The notes below the pieces were generated by a model. That model was not told where the DNA came from and did not search any database. It worked only from the letters and a program-made list of their open reading frames with translations. Position numbers and translations under genes: made by a program. A DNA stretch of 22,132 nucleotides from Fimenecus sp964457415 (GTDB taxonomy: Bacteria > Bacillota > Clostridia > Oscillospirales > Acutalibacteraceae), in contig CAYWFB010000028.1 of NCBI GenBank assembly GCA_964457415.1, positions 1 through 22,132 on the forward strand, given 5' to 3'. The stretch's first letter is position 1, and each line of letters begins with the position of its first letter. Below, in pieces: positions 7,370 to 15,065 of the stretch.

Positions 7370-8488
7370 TTGAAAAACAATCCAGTTATCATTGACCTCA
7401 AAAACATCAGCGTAAGCTTTGAAAATCAAAAAATACTCAATAACATTAACCTTTATATCCGTGACGGTGAGTTTTTGACCCTGCTCGGTCCTTCGGGCTG
7501 TGGCAAAACCACAACTCTGCGTATTATCGCAGGCTTTTTACAGCAGGATAGCGGTGATGTTATTTTCGAAGGAAAAAATATCAATGGTGTTCCTGCCTAT
7601 AAGCGTCAGGTTAACACCATTTTTCAGCGTTATGCACTTTTTCCGCATTTGAATGTTTATGAAAATATCGCTTTCGGTCTCCGCCTTAAAAAGTGGAAAG
7701 AGGATGCAATCAAAGAAAAGGTAAGCGAAATGCTCACTTTGGTAAATCTTAAGGGCTTTGGTCCCCGCAGAATTGACTCTCTTTCAGGCGGTCAGCAACA
7801 ACGAGTTGCCATTGCACGTGCTTTGGCGGTTAACCCACGCGTAGTTTTACTTGATGAGCCCCTTGGCGCACTTGACTTGAAGCTTCGCAAGGATATGCAG
7901 ATTGAGCTTAAAAACATTCAGCAGAAATTGGGCATAACCTTTATTTATGTTACACATGACCAGGAGGAAGCGCTTTCAATGTCTGATACCGTTGTTGTTA
8001 TGAACGGCGGTGAAATTCAGCAAGTCGGTACTCCTCTTGATATTTATAACGAGCCTAAAAACGCATTCGTAGCAGATTTCATCGGCGAGAGTAATATTCT
8101 TGACGGCGTAATGAAAGAGGATTTCACCGTTGAATTCAACGGAATTAAATTTCAGTGCGTTGACAAAGGCTTTAAGCACAATGAACCCGTTGACGTGGTT
8201 ATCCGCCCCGAAGATATTGACGTTGTAGCACCTGAAAACGGAATGTTGCAGGGTACAGTTACATCAGTTACCTTTAAGGGTGTTCATTATGAAATTATTG
8301 TTGACATCGACAACTTCAAGTGGATGATTCAGACCACCGAAAAGAGCGAGGTTGGCGATGTGATTGGCATTTCAATCGACCCCGATGAAATGCATATTAT
8401 GAAAAAGTCACAGTATTCAGGACTTTACGGTGATTACAGCTCATTCAGTGATGAGTTTGACGAGCTTTCTGAGGTAGGTGAGGAATAA
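7370..8488 (+). CDS. potA: Spermidine/putrescine ABC transporter ATP-binding protein
   Basis: The product has 372 residues and powers polyamine import. The ATPase domain has Walker A GPSGCGKTT (40-48), Q-loop FQRYALFPH (85-93), signature LSGGQQQR (138-145), Walker B VVLLDEPLGALD and switch His VTHDQEE (196). The C-terminal part from about residue 235 is a TOBE-type regulatory domain, as in other importers of this class. The start is TTG at 7370 with AAAGGGG eight bases upstream; no in-frame ATG fits the conserved N-terminus better. It opens the potABCD operon, its stop touching potB. Polyamine specificity is inferred from the complete operon and the PotD sequence. Confidence 0.93.
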   Translation: MKNNPVIIDLKNISVSFENQKILNNINLYIRDGEFLTLLGPSGCGKTTTLRIIAGFLQQDSGDVIFEGKNINGVPAYKRQVNTIFQRYALFPHLNVYENIAFGLRLKKWKEDAIKEKVSEMLTLVNLKGFGPRRIDSLSGGQQQRVAIARALAVNPRVVLLDEPLGALDLKLRKDMQIELKNIQQKLGITFIYVTHDQEEALSMSDTVVVMNGGEIQQVGTPLDIYNEPKNAFVADFIGESNILDGVMKEDFTVEFNGIKFQCVDKGFKHNEPVDVVIRPEDIDVVAPENGMLQGTVTSVTFKGVHYEIIVDIDNFKWMIQTTEKSEVGDVIGISIDPDEMHIMKKSQYSGLYGDYSSFSDEFDELSEVGEE

Positions 8489-9315
8489 TGAGAAAATCCT
8501 CATTTCTTCAGAAGATGCTTAATGCACCTTATATGCTCTGGTCGGTGTTATTTATAGTAGCACCGCTCATAATGGTGGCTTATTATGCCTTTACGGATGC
8601 AAACGGAGCCTTCACCCTTGACAATATCCTGCAAATCGGCGATTACGCGACAACCTTTGTTCTCTCAATCAGCTACGGTGCAATTGCAACGGCAATCTGC
8701 TTGCTCATTGCTTATCCTTTTGCCTATTTCCTTGCACAGACTAAGGCTTCTTTTCAGAGTGTTGCAACAATGCTTGTAATGCTTCCGATGTGGATGAGCT
8801 TTCTTATCCGTACTTATTCGTGGATTACAATTTTAGGTGAATCCGGTGTAATCAACCGCTTTTTAGGTCTTTTCGGTACCCCGCCCTTGCAGATGCTCAA
8901 TACGGGTGGCGCAGTTATCTTGGGTATGGTTTATAACTTCTTACCCTATATGATTCTGCCACTTTATACAGCTATGTCCAAAATGGATAATTCACTTGTT
9001 GAGGCGGCACAGGATTTGGGCTGTAATAAGTTCTATTGTCTCCGCAAGGTTATTTTCCCGCTCACAATCCCCGGAATTGCAAGTGGCGTTACAATGGTAT
9101 TCGTGCCCTCTGTAAGTACTTTCTATATTTCACAGAAGCTGGGTGGCGGGCAGATTACTCTTATTGGTGACGTTATTGAGGGTCAGTTCCAGACTGCATA
9201 CAATTATAATCTCGGCGCGGCACTCTCACTTGTGCTTATGGTTATGATTTTAGTGTGTCTTGGTGTGCTTAACTATTTTACCGACAGTGGCGACGACGGA
9301 GGTGTGCTTATATGA
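8488..9315 (+). CDS. potB: Spermidine/putrescine ABC transporter permease PotB
   Basis: The product has 275 residues and about six membrane helices. It carries the permease EAA loop (EAAQDLGCNKFYCLRKVIFPLTIPG split across a cytoplasmic loop), which docks on the ATPase, and motifs such as WMSFLIRTYSW typical of PotB. It overlaps the last base of potA and its stop overlaps the potC start by four bases, so translation is coupled. With PotC it forms the membrane channel. Confidence 0.92.
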   Translation: MRKSSFLQKMLNAPYMLWSVLFIVAPLIMVAYYAFTDANGAFTLDNILQIGDYATTFVLSISYGAIATAICLLIAYPFAYFLAQTKASFQSVATMLVMLPMWMSFLIRTYSWITILGESGVINRFLGLFGTPPLQMLNTGGAVILGMVYNFLPYMILPLYTAMSKMDNSLVEAAQDLGCNKFYCLRKVIFPLTIPGIASGVTMVFVPSVSTFYISQKLGGGQITLIGDVIEGQFQTAYNYNLGAALSLVLMVMILVCLGVLNYFTDSGDDGGVLI

Positions 9316-10136
9316 CAAAAACATCTCCTTTGGCAAAGCTTTATATTGCCCTTGTGTTCATATTCTTATATGCACCAATGATTGTAATGATGGTGTTCTC
9401 GTTCAACTCATCAGAGAGCACATATATCTTTGAGGGCTTTTCACTTCAATGGTATGAGCGTTTATTCCAGGATAAAGTCACAATGGACGCGCTTAAAAAC
9501 ACAATTGTGCTTGCAGTCACATCAGCGGCAATTGCCACAATTCTCGGCACTCTTGCGGCGGTGGGCTTAAACTCAATGAAAAATAAATTCGTTAAATCCT
9601 CTGTTATGACGGTTACGAATATACCAATGATGAACCCTGAAATCGTAACAGGTATCTCAATGATGCTTTTGTTCGTTTTCGCAGGCGCACTTTTCAGCAA
9701 ACGTGATGTTTTGGGCTTCGGCACATTGCTTATTGCCCACATTACTTTCCAATTGCCCTATGTAATTCTTTCGGTATTGCCCAAGCTTCGACAGACCGAT
9801 AACAGAATTTACGAGGCGGCGCAGGATTTAGGTTGTCACCCATTAAAAGCATTCTTCAAGGTGGTATTCCCCGCAATTCTCCCGGGTATTATTTCGGGCG
9901 CAATTATGGCATTTACCTTGTCCCTTGATGATTTCATAATCAGCTATTTCACAAACGGACCCGATTTTCAGACCTTGCCCATTCATATCTTCTCAATGAC
10001 CAAAAAACGTGTCAAGCCCGATATGTATGCTCTCTCAACTCTGATTTTCGGCGCAATGTTCATTCTTCTTATACTTATGAATGTTGCACAGTCCCGTTCC
10101 GATAAAAAGCAAAGAGCAAAAAAGGGGGATAACTAA
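9312..10136 (+). CDS. potC: Spermidine/putrescine ABC transporter permease PotC
   Basis: The product has 274 residues and about six membrane helices. The N-terminal YAPMIVMMVFSFNSS and FSLQWYERLF match PotC, and the EAA loop reads EAAQDLGCHPLKAFFKVVFP. DDFIISYF is also characteristic of PotC. It starts with an ATGA overlap on potB and shares one base with the potD start. It is the second half of the heterodimeric polyamine permease. Confidence 0.92.
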   Translation: MTKTSPLAKLYIALVFIFLYAPMIVMMVFSFNSSESTYIFEGFSLQWYERLFQDKVTMDALKNTIVLAVTSAAIATILGTLAAVGLNSMKNKFVKSSVMTVTNIPMMNPEIVTGISMMLLFVFAGALFSKRDVLGFGTLLIAHITFQLPYVILSVLPKLRQTDNRIYEAAQDLGCHPLKAFFKVVFPAILPGIISGAIMAFTLSLDDFIISYFTNGPDFQTLPIHIFSMTKKRVKPDMYALSTLIFGAMFILLILMNVAQSRSDKKQRAKKGDN

Positions 10137-11353
10137 TGAAAAAAATTATCTCTCTTGCATTTGTATTGTTAATAGTATTTTCGGTTTTTGTTATTCCCGT
10201 ATCTGCCGAGGATGAAATTTTTTCAGCGGAAGTTAAGCAATATTATAAAAATCTTGGCTTGCAGGGCACAACCCTCAATGTGTATAACTGGGGCGAATAT
10301 ATCGACGATGAAGAGATTGATGTAATCACACAGTTTGAACATCTTACGGGCTGTGAGGTCAATTACACCACATTTGAGTCCAACGAAAATATGTATTCAA
10401 AGCTTTCGGGTGGCGGTGTCAGTTATGACATTGTAATTCCCTCTGACTATATGATTGAGCGTCTTATTTCAGAGGAAATGCTTGAGCCACTTGATTACGC
10501 AAATATTCCCAATTATGAAAAGTATTTCAATAGCGAAAAATACGGGCATCTTGTAGAAAACGGTATCAGCGATTATGCAGTTATCTATAATGTGGGAACA
10601 ACAATACTTATTTATAATAAGAATTATGTTGACGAAGTACCGACAAGCTGGAAAGTCCTCTGGGACGAACAGTACAAAGGCAAGGTGCTTATGTTCAATA
10701 ACCCCCGCGACGCCTTTGCGGTTGCGCAGTTCGCCTTGGGGCAGAGCATCAATACAACCAACAAAGCAGATTGGGATGCGGCGGCGGAGCTTCTTTTAGA
10801 GCAACGTCAGACCGTAAAGCCTGAATACGTAATGGATGAGGTTTTCATTAAAATGGAAAGCGGAGAATATGCTTTCGCTACCTATTACGCAGGCGACTAT
10901 GAGCTTATGCTTGAAAATAATTCCGATTTGGGCTTTGTGTTCCCCGAAGAGGGTGTAAACACCTTTTATGATGCAATGTGTGTTCCCAAGGGTGCACAGA
11001 ACAAAAAGGGTGCTGAGGCATTTATCAATTTTATGCTGGAACCCGAAATTGCCCTTGCAAATGCAGAATACATCTATTATGCAACCCCCAACACCGCGGT
11101 TATTGAGAATGAAGATTATTCCCTTGCCGACAGTGAAGCTGTTTACCCCGAAAATCTTAAAAATACGCAGGAATTTCACAATCTTCCCACAGATACATTG
11201 CAATATATGAATAGTCTCTGGATGAAGGTTAAGGGCGAAAATGACGCAGGCGGGCTTTATGTAGGCTTTTTCTCGGTGATTGCAGTAATAGTTGTGATTT
11301 TAATAGTTCACATTTTAAAGAAAAACCGTATGAAAAAGTATTATGATGTATAA
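10136..11353 (+). CDS. potD: Polyamine-binding protein PotD with a C-terminal membrane anchor
   Basis: The product has 405 residues and is the extracytoplasmic receptor of the importer. An N-terminal signal peptide ends at VIPVSA with a normal signal-peptidase site and no lipobox Cys. The binding domain starts at LNVYNWGEYID and includes YDIVIPSDYM, ISDYAVIYN and FNNPRDAFAVA, as in PotD. Unlike most Gram-positive binding proteins it is not a lipoprotein. Instead, residues about 371-392 (GLYVGFFSVIAVIVVILIVHI) form a membrane helix followed by a basic tail, which would tether it to the membrane. The gene overlaps potC by one base and is followed by a strong terminator. Putrescine versus spermidine preference cannot be decided. 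Confidence 0.92.
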   Translation: MKKIISLAFVLLIVFSVFVIPVSAEDEIFSAEVKQYYKNLGLQGTTLNVYNWGEYIDDEEIDVITQFEHLTGCEVNYTTFESNENMYSKLSGGGVSYDIVIPSDYMIERLISEEMLEPLDYANIPNYEKYFNSEKYGHLVENGISDYAVIYNVGTTILIYNKNYVDEVPTSWKVLWDEQYKGKVLMFNNPRDAFAVAQFALGQSINTTNKADWDAAAELLLEQRQTVKPEYVMDEVFIKMESGEYAFATYYAGDYELMLENNSDLGFVFPEEGVNTFYDAMCVPKGAQNKKGAEAFINFMLEPEIALANAEYIYYATPNTAVIENEDYSLADSEAVYPENLKNTQEFHNLPTDTLQYMNSLWMKVKGENDAGGLYVGFFSVIAVIVVILIVHILKKNRMKKYYDV

Positions 11354-11385
11354 AAACGACACATTTTAACAATTTATCACGTTAA

Positions 11386-11424
11386 AGGCTGACCACAATA
11401 TATTGTGGTCAGCCTAGTTTTTTA
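11386..11424 (+). terminator. potABCD terminator with a 30-bp perfect palindrome
   Basis: Bases 11386-11415 form a perfect 30-bp palindrome, followed by AG and six T. It ends the pot operon 33 bp after the potD stop. The palindrome centre, CAATATATTG, equals the core of an NrdR box, which may be coincidence. Confidence 0.88.
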
Positions 11425-11558
11425 TTATTATGAAAAAATCGTTGTTTTTTAGCATTGTACATTTTCACAATGCCCAAAACCACGCAGTTTCAAGGCTTTC
11501 AGAGGGTTGACAGAAAAATAGCTAAAATTTATCTGCTTTTTTTGGCTATTATTTTATT

Positions 11559-11633
11559 GCACAATATATTGACAGAAATGGGAATATACTATAAAATGAT
11601 ACTTGCTCGAATTCTGAACACAAGATATTGTGT
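11559..11633 (+). promoter_or_regulatory. nrdD promoter with NrdR boxes
   Basis: TTGACA (11569-11574) and TAAAAT (11592-11597), 17 bases apart, form a promoter. The box at 11618-11633 matches the NrdR consensus at 15 of 16 positions. A weaker box at 11586-11601 covers the -10 and its centre is exactly 32 bp upstream, the spacing expected of an NrdR pair. A third core, CAATATATTG (11562-11571), overlaps the -35 but is out of register, 27 bp from the middle box. The arrangement predicts repression by the NrdR encoded at 2991. Confidence 0.72.
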
Positions 11634-11673
11634 GTCAATAAATAACAGTAACACAAAACGGAGGACGTATAAA

Positions 11674-13992
11674 ATGATTGAAAAGATTTTAAAACGTGAC
11701 GGTCGAGAGGTTGATTTTTCTATTGAAAAAATCGCCAATGCCGTTTATCAGGCAGCCAAGGCAACGGGCGGCAACAACTACGATGAGGCAATGGATATTG
11801 CAAAAGCCGCAGTACAATATATTGAGCGTGACGGAATCAAAACTCCTACAGTTGAGCAGATTCAGGACTACGTTGAAAAGACCCTTATCGAGACAGGCCA
11901 CGCAAGAACTGCCAAGAAATATATTCTTTACAGAGCAGAGCGTTCTCGCGTTCGTGAAATGAATACTCGTCTTATGAAGACTTATGAGGATTTGACCTTC
12001 GTTTCTGCAAAGGATAACGACGTTAAGCGTGAAAATGCTAATATCGACGGCGACACCTCAATGGGTACAATGCTCAAATACGGCTCAGAGGGTGCAAAGC
12101 AGTTTAACGTGCTTCACATCTTAAAGCCCGAGCATGCAAAGGCTCATCAGGAGGGCGACATCCATATTCACGATATGGACTTCTTAACTCTTACAACTAC
12201 CTGCTGTCAGATTGACCTTCTTAAGCTCTTTAAGAACGGTTTCTCAACAGGTCACGGCTTCCTTCGTGAGCCCAACGATATTGCAAGCTATTCAGCTCTT
12301 GCTTGTATCGCAATTCAGTCAAACCAGAACGACCAGCACGGCGGTCAGAGTATTCCTAACTTTGACTATAGTATGGCTCCCGGTGTTAAAAAGACATATA
12401 AGAAAAAGTATATCGAAAACGTTGCAAAGGCACTTGAACTTCTTCACGGCACAGACGATGCAAAGGATGTAGTTAAGGCTATCTGCAATGCTATCGAAGA
12501 AAAGAATGGCGTAGCTCCTTGCCTTGCAAATGATAATGATTATCAGCAGTATGAGGCAAAGGCTCTTGTAAAAGAATTCGGCATCACAGCAGAAGACGCT
12601 GAGAAAATTCAGAACTTTGCAACAGATAAGGCAGTTAAAGAAACTGACCGCGCTACATATCAGGCTATGGAAGCTCTTGTTCATAACCTTAACACAATGC
12701 ATTCACGTGCAGGTGCTCAGATTCCTTTCTCATCAATCAACTATGGTACTGATACAACTCCTGAAGGCAGAATGGTAATCAAGAATGTGCTTCTCGCTAC
12801 TGAAGCAGGTCTTGGTAACGGCGAAACACCCGTATTCCCAATTCATATCTTCAAGGTTAAGGCCGGAGTTAACTATAATCCCGATGATGTAAACTACGAC
12901 TTGTTTAAGCTTGCTTGCCGTGTTTCAGCACTTCGTTTGTTCCCCAACTTCTCATTTATGGATGCTCCTTACAATAAGGCAACTTATGTTGAGGGCGACC
13001 CCAACACAGAAGTTGCATACATGGGTTGCAGAACAAGAGTTGTTACAAACAATTATGACAAATCACGTCAGGTAACAGGTGGTCGTGGTAACCTTTCATT
13101 CACATCTGTTAACCTTCCAAGAATTGCTATTAAGGCTCACGGTAACCTTGACTACTTCTTTGAAGAGCTTGACAGAAAGATTGACATTATCATCGCTCAG
13201 CTTCTTGAAAGATTTGAAATTCAGGCAAAGAGAAGAGTTCGTAACTACCCATTCCTTATGGGTCAGGGTATCTGGCTCGACTCAGAAAAGCTTGGTATTG
13301 ATGACGAGGTAAGAGAAGTTCTCAAGCACGGTACTCTTACAATCGGCTTCATCGGTCTTGCAGAAACTCTTAAGGCTCTTACAGGCAAGCACCACGGTGA
13401 GTCAAAAGAAGCACAAAACCTTGGTCTTGAAATCGTTCACCATATGCGTCAGCGTACAGACGAAGCAAGCCAGATGACAGGTATGAACTTCTCACTTATC
13501 GCAACTCCTGCTGAAGGACTTTCAGGCAGATTTGTAAGAATGGACCGTGAACGTTACGGCGTAATTGAGGGCGTTACTGACAGAAAGTATTATACAAACT
13601 CATTCCACGTTCCGGTTTATTATCCAATTTCTGCATTTGATAAGATTAAGCTCGAAGCTCCTTATCACGCACTTACAAACGGCGGTCACATTTCATATAT
13701 CGAAATGGACGGCGACCCCACACAGAACCTTGACGCATTTGAGGCAGTAGTTCGTTGTATGTATGAAGCAGGCATCGGCTATGGTTCAATTAATCACCCC
13801 GTTGACCGTGACCCCGTTTGCGGATACACAGGTATTATCGGTGACACTTGCCCACGTTGCGGACGTAAAGAGGGCGAGGGTGTTGACGTTGAAGTTCTCA
13901 AGAAACTCAATGGCTACAAGAAGGACATTCACTGCTGCGACATCAACGAGCTTGAAGAAGCAGATAAAGTGGCACATCCTGTAGAATTATAA
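11674..13992 (+). CDS. nrdD: Anaerobic (class III) ribonucleoside-triphosphate reductase, large fragment without the glycyl-radical motif
   Basis: The product has 772 residues from ATG 11674, chosen because GGAGG (11660-11664) precedes it and the ATP-cone begins at once (MIEKILKRDGREVDFS); the frame is open further upstream but crosses the promoter. NrdD makes dNTPs from NTPs under anoxia. The ATP-cone occupies about 1-93, then the reductase barrel with HIHDMDF, MHSRAGAQIPFSSINYG, GNGETPVFPIHIFK and MGCRTRVV, where C452 is the likely thiyl-radical cysteine. Near the end a zinc site begins (VCGYTG C716; CPRC C726, C729; HCC 754-755). The protein stops at VAHPVEL, before the glycyl-radical RxxGYL motif that normally ends NrdD. 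That motif is on the separate 58-residue ORF at 14291. NrdG follows. Confidence 0.95.
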   Translation: MIEKILKRDGREVDFSIEKIANAVYQAAKATGGNNYDEAMDIAKAAVQYIERDGIKTPTVEQIQDYVEKTLIETGHARTAKKYILYRAERSRVREMNTRLMKTYEDLTFVSAKDNDVKRENANIDGDTSMGTMLKYGSEGAKQFNVLHILKPEHAKAHQEGDIHIHDMDFLTLTTTCCQIDLLKLFKNGFSTGHGFLREPNDIASYSALACIAIQSNQNDQHGGQSIPNFDYSMAPGVKKTYKKKYIENVAKALELLHGTDDAKDVVKAICNAIEEKNGVAPCLANDNDYQQYEAKALVKEFGITAEDAEKIQNFATDKAVKETDRATYQAMEALVHNLNTMHSRAGAQIPFSSINYGTDTTPEGRMVIKNVLLATEAGLGNGETPVFPIHIFKVKAGVNYNPDDVNYDLFKLACRVSALRLFPNFSFMDAPYNKATYVEGDPNTEVAYMGCRTRVVTNNYDKSRQVTGGRGNLSFTSVNLPRIAIKAHGNLDYFFEELDRKIDIIIAQLLERFEIQAKRRVRNYPFLMGQGIWLDSEKLGIDDEVREVLKHGTLTIGFIGLAETLKALTGKHHGESKEAQNLGLEIVHHMRQRTDEASQMTGMNFSLIATPAEGLSGRFVRMDRERYGVIEGVTDRKYYTNSFHVPVYYPISAFDKIKLEAPYHALTNGGHISYIEMDGDPTQNLDAFEAVVRCMYEAGIGYGSINHPVDRDPVCGYTGIIGDTCPRCGRKEGEGVDVEVLKKLNGYKKDIHCCDINELEEADKVAHPVEL

Positions 13993-14270
13993 AAGGTGAA
14001 GAGAGTCGAACACAATAAGGTTTAACGCGGACTCTTTTCCCTGTATCTTCGTTGAAAATCCTCGAAATACGCTCGTATTTCTTGCGGTTTTCGCCTTGAT
14101 ACAGAAAAAATATCCACGCGTTAAACTTCGAAGAACCTAAAATGCCCGAGTTTTCGTGCATTTGGGATTTTCTTCGACGAAGCAATACTTTCGTATTACA
14201 AGGAGAAAAAATTTCAAAGGTGCGGGAAATCGGACATTTTAGGCTTATGGTGTTCGGCTCTCTTCACCTT
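13993..14270. repeat. 278-bp structured palindromic element between the two parts of nrdD
   Basis: The outer arms 13995-14019 and 14244-14268 are complementary at 23 of 25 positions. Inside are two further long hairpins: arm 1 closed by GTTTAACGCG (14020-14029) with CGCGTTAAAC (14117-14126), and arm 2 closed by 14136-14149 with 14230-14243 (13 of 14). The stems abut, giving a three-way junction. Both arms end in similar tips, AATAC-4 bases-GTATT. No significant ORF or U-tract is present. It could be a miniature mobile element or a structured RNA within the operon transcript. Confidence 0.75.
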
Positions 14271-14290
14271 CAATTTAAGGAGGCATAACA

Positions 14291-14467
14291 ATGGCTAAGA
14301 AAGAAAAAGTAATGGTTGGCGAAGGCGTAGGATTTGAAAGAATTCGTAGAATTACAGGCTACCTTGTTGGTACTCTTGATAGATTTAACGATGCTAAATA
14401 TGCAGAGGTGCAGGACAGAGTTAAGCACTCAATCGGCACCGGCAAGGGAGAAATGGAGCAGGTATAA
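14291..14467 (+). CDS. Separate glycyl-radical C-terminal domain of anaerobic ribonucleotide reductase (58 aa)
   Basis: This short ORF has its own AAGGAGG site and ATG, and its TAA overlaps the nrdG ATG by one base, so it is surely translated. Its centre reads FERIRRITGYLVGTLDRFND followed by AKYAEVQDRVKHS, the sequence that in ordinary NrdD proteins forms the C-terminal glycyl-radical loop (compare RVCGYL in the E. coli and T4 enzymes). G23, codon 14357-14359, would be the radical glycine activated by NrdG. The upstream 772-residue NrdD stops just before this region. The two polypeptides presumably assemble, much as YfiD/GrcA replaces the radical domain of pyruvate formate-lyase. The family resemblance is strong; the bipartite function is inferred. 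Confidence 0.85.
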   Translation: MAKKEKVMVGEGVGFERIRRITGYLVGTLDRFNDAKYAEVQDRVKHSIGTGKGEMEQV

Positions 14468-14976
14468 TGGCAACGCCTTTAAGACTTGCAGGCGTAATCC
14501 GTGAATCCATCGTTGACGGTCCCGGATGGCGGTTTGTGGTGTTCTCGCAGGGCTGTAAGCACAACTGCGAGGGCTGTCACAACCCCGAAACCCACGATAT
14601 GAACGGCGGATACGAAAGCTCCGCGGAGCGCATAATTGCAGAGATTAAAAAGGACAAGCTTTTAAAGGGCGTAACCCTTTCGGGCGGTGACCCGTTTGAA
14701 CAGGCAGAGAATTTCTCGGTGCTCGCAAAAATGGTTCACGACGAGGGCCTTGATGTTGTAACCTATACGGGCTATACCTTTGAACAGCTTTACAAAGGAA
14801 TGGCAAAAAACGAGGGATGGCGTCATCTTTTAGAACAGACCGACATTCTCATTGATGGCAAGTTCATTCTCGAAAAGAAATCTCTCAATTGCAAATTCCG
14901 TGGCTCAACTAACCAGAGAGTTCTCGATTCAAAACAATCTCTTGAACAAGGAAGAGCAATAGAAATCGAGATATAA
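14467..14976 (+). CDS. nrdG: Anaerobic ribonucleotide reductase activating protein (radical SAM)
   Basis: The product has 169 residues. NrdG uses a [4Fe-4S] cluster and S-adenosylmethionine to form the glycyl radical on NrdD. The cluster motif is C30-x3-C34-x2-C37 (SQGCKHNCEGCHNPET), and TLSGGDPFEQ is the SAM-binding GGD/E motif. DILIDGKF near residue 140 is also typical. Length matches the family. The start overlaps the stop of the 58-residue glycyl-radical ORF (TAATG), so activator and radical domain are translationally coupled, which suits their direct interaction. A terminator follows. Confidence 0.96.
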   Translation: MATPLRLAGVIRESIVDGPGWRFVVFSQGCKHNCEGCHNPETHDMNGGYESSAERIIAEIKKDKLLKGVTLSGGDPFEQAENFSVLAKMVHDEGLDVVTYTGYTFEQLYKGMAKNEGWRHLLEQTDILIDGKFILEKKSLNCKFRGSTNQRVLDSKQSLEQGRAIEIEI

Positions 14977-14979
14977 ATT

Positions 14980-15013
14980 AACAGCAGACGACTGACCCCG
15001 TCTGCTGTTTTTT
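14980..15013 (+). terminator. Terminator of the nrdD-nrdG operon
   Basis: An 11-bp stem, AACAGCAGACG with CGTCTGCTGTT, is followed by a T-tract, starting four bases after the nrdG stop. Confidence 0.92.
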
Positions 15014-15037
15014 AATGCAAAATGCAAAGTGTAAAAT

Positions 15038-15061
15038 GTAGGGCGGGGACTTGCTTCCGCC
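15038..15061. repeat. Short GC-rich hairpin repeat, copy 2
   Basis: It begins GTAGGGCGG, as at 6391, and pairs GGCGG (15042-15046) with CCGCC (15057-15061). It lies just downstream of the minus-strand small gene and is flanked by ATGCAAAATGCAAA-like AT-rich sequence. It looks like a degenerate dispersed repeat. Confidence 0.4.
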
Positions 15062-15065
15062 GTTT

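Noticed and set aside
10796..11203. 135-residue minus-strand ORF inside potD
   Set aside because: It is antisense to a well-supported gene, has no ribosome binding site evidence and an odd Cys/Ile-rich composition typical of shadow frames.
11455..11673. 73-residue N-terminal extension of NrdD starting at TTG 11455
   Set aside because: It runs through the promoter and NrdR boxes, has no ribosome binding site and precedes the normal ATP-cone start; ATG 11674 with GGAGG is clearly better.
12319..12702. 127-residue minus-strand ORF inside nrdD
   Set aside because: It is a shadow of conserved NrdD coding sequence with low-complexity hydrophobic content.
13993..14270. Self-splicing intron or intein joining the two nrdD parts
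   Set aside because: The element lies between a stop codon and a separate start codon and ribosome binding site, has no recognised intron core, and encodes no splicing or homing protein.
13990..14291. nrdD broken by a frameshift or insertion (pseudogene)
   Set aside because: The downstream part has its own AAGGAGG, ATG and coupled overlap with nrdG, and the catalytic part keeps its motifs, so a working split gene fits better than decay.
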